DNA of 64,000 nucleotides from Rugosimonospora africana. Its GTDB lineage: Bacteria; Actinomycetota; Actinomycetes; Mycobacteriales; Micromonosporaceae. This document shows positions 63,635-64,000 of this stretch, piece by piece. Position numbers and translations under genes: made by a program. The notes beneath the pieces were generated by a model. That model worked only from the letters and a program-made list of their open reading frames with translations, was not told the DNA's origin and made no database searches. Location: assembly GCF_016862975.1 (NCBI RefSeq), contig NZ_BONZ01000070.1:1-64000 (forward strand), given 5' to 3'. Each line of letters begins with the position of its first letter. Within the stretch, counting starts at the first letter, position 1.

Positions 63635-64000
63635 ATGACCGCCAACAATCGGCCGCTCGACCCCGGTGCCGATATCCCCGGCACCGTCGGCGGCCGCGAG
63701 ACCGCTCCTGACGAGCAACCCGACACGAGCCGGGCGCCCCGAGATGGGCGGCCCGGCCGCCGTGGCGTTTTCACCCGGCTGGGTGCGCCCCGCGCGCCGC
63801 GCAGCCGGCTGCGCCGCCGCGCCTGGGCAGGTGCGCGCATGGTCGCCGCGCTAGCGCTGGTGGGCGGCCTCTACGCGGCCTTCGCGCCGAACGTGCACGC
63901 CGAGGACTCCTCGACCCTCTCGGGCGCCGCGCAGCAGGGTGAGACGCTCTACAACTCGAGCTGCATCACCTGCCACGGCCGCAACGGGCAGGGCGTGCCG
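63635..64000 (+). CDS. qcrC: Cytochrome bc1 complex diheme c subunit, N-terminal part (cut by window edge)
   Basis: 122 residues in the window. ATG 63635 with AAGGTGAGG upstream. A 65-residue charged Arg/Pro-rich N-terminal segment precedes the membrane helix MVAALALVGGLYAAFAP. The first heme site CITCHGRNGQGVP (Cys110, Cys113, His114) follows. Transfers electrons from the bcc complex directly to cytochrome c oxidase. The C-terminus, second heme and anchor lie outside the window. Matches Rv2194. Confidence 0.93.
   Translation, partial: MTANNRPLDPGADIPGTVGGRETAPDEQPDTSRAPRDGRPGRRGVFTRLGAPRAPRSRLRRRAWAGARMVAALALVGGLYAAFAPNVHAEDSSTLSGAAQQGETLYNSSCITCHGRNGQGVP

Overview
The window is very GC-rich and comes from an actinobacterium. 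I infer the family Micromonosporaceae from three things: the gene order, a glycosylated/aryl-type carotenoid gene set, and GTG/TTG starts with long chains of overlapping genes. Much of the order matches the Mycobacterium tuberculosis core segment Rv2172c-Rv2194. In order these are a MetF-like reductase, polyprenyl synthase, MptA/B-type mannosyltransferase, Rv2175c homologue, PASTA kinase (PknL position), class II DAHP synthase, exoribonuclease Rv2179c, PlsC (Rv2182c), SRPBCC protein (Rv2185c), FadD15, PimB', exonuclease-UvrC fusion (Rv2191), TrpD, CtaE and QcrC. This comparison is from memory of the families, not from an alignment.

Layout. 1-4.9 kb: minus-strand mutagenesis operon (HEPN protein, imuA', imuB, dnaE2, the last cut by the window edge) behind a perfect LexA/SOS box and a 340-nt leader. 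4.9-7.3 kb: MFS transporter and an HTH-like protein with several dyads around them. 7.3-12.6 kb: translationally coupled carotenoid-tailoring genes (CrtA-like, GNAT, CruF, glycosyltransferase, CrtI/CrtD-type desaturase). 12.7-22.6 kb: lipid and envelope genes, the heterodimeric lycopene cyclase pair crtYc/crtYd, and the kinase with its HTH partner. 22.6-28.2 kb: threonine aldolase, aroG, proC, a phosphofructokinase with PPi-type residues, and the exoribonuclease. 28.6-36.4 kb: Crp-family regulator, second MFS protein, a small acidic repeat protein, a 1165-residue zinc-ribbon/adenylate-cyclase/ATPase protein, plsC and a membrane protein. 36.4-50.6 kb: pseudo-hydrolase plus flavin monooxygenase, sugar kinase, fadD, a two-component pair, a thioredoxin pair, pimB and an M48 protease. 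50.7-64 kb: NYN protein, exonuclease-UvrC fusion, an RSH alarmone enzyme without an ACT domain, a NUDIX-nucleotidyltransferase-RAM-methyltransferase chain, S9 peptidase, trpD, ctaE and the start of qcrC.

Working together: the SOS operon supplies mutagenic translesion synthesis. The scattered crt genes could convert lycopene into a cyclised, hydroxylated and glycosylated carotenoid. The kinase and Rv2175c homologue form a likely signalling pair inside an envelope-polymer locus. ctaE and qcrC begin the cytochrome bcc-aa3 branch.

I saw no tRNA, rRNA, insertion sequence, prophage or CRISPR array. The most unusual DNA-level signal is a modular 47-bp repeat at two loci whose copies supply the final Asp codon and stop codon of the gene they abut, and whose other reading frame is conserved.
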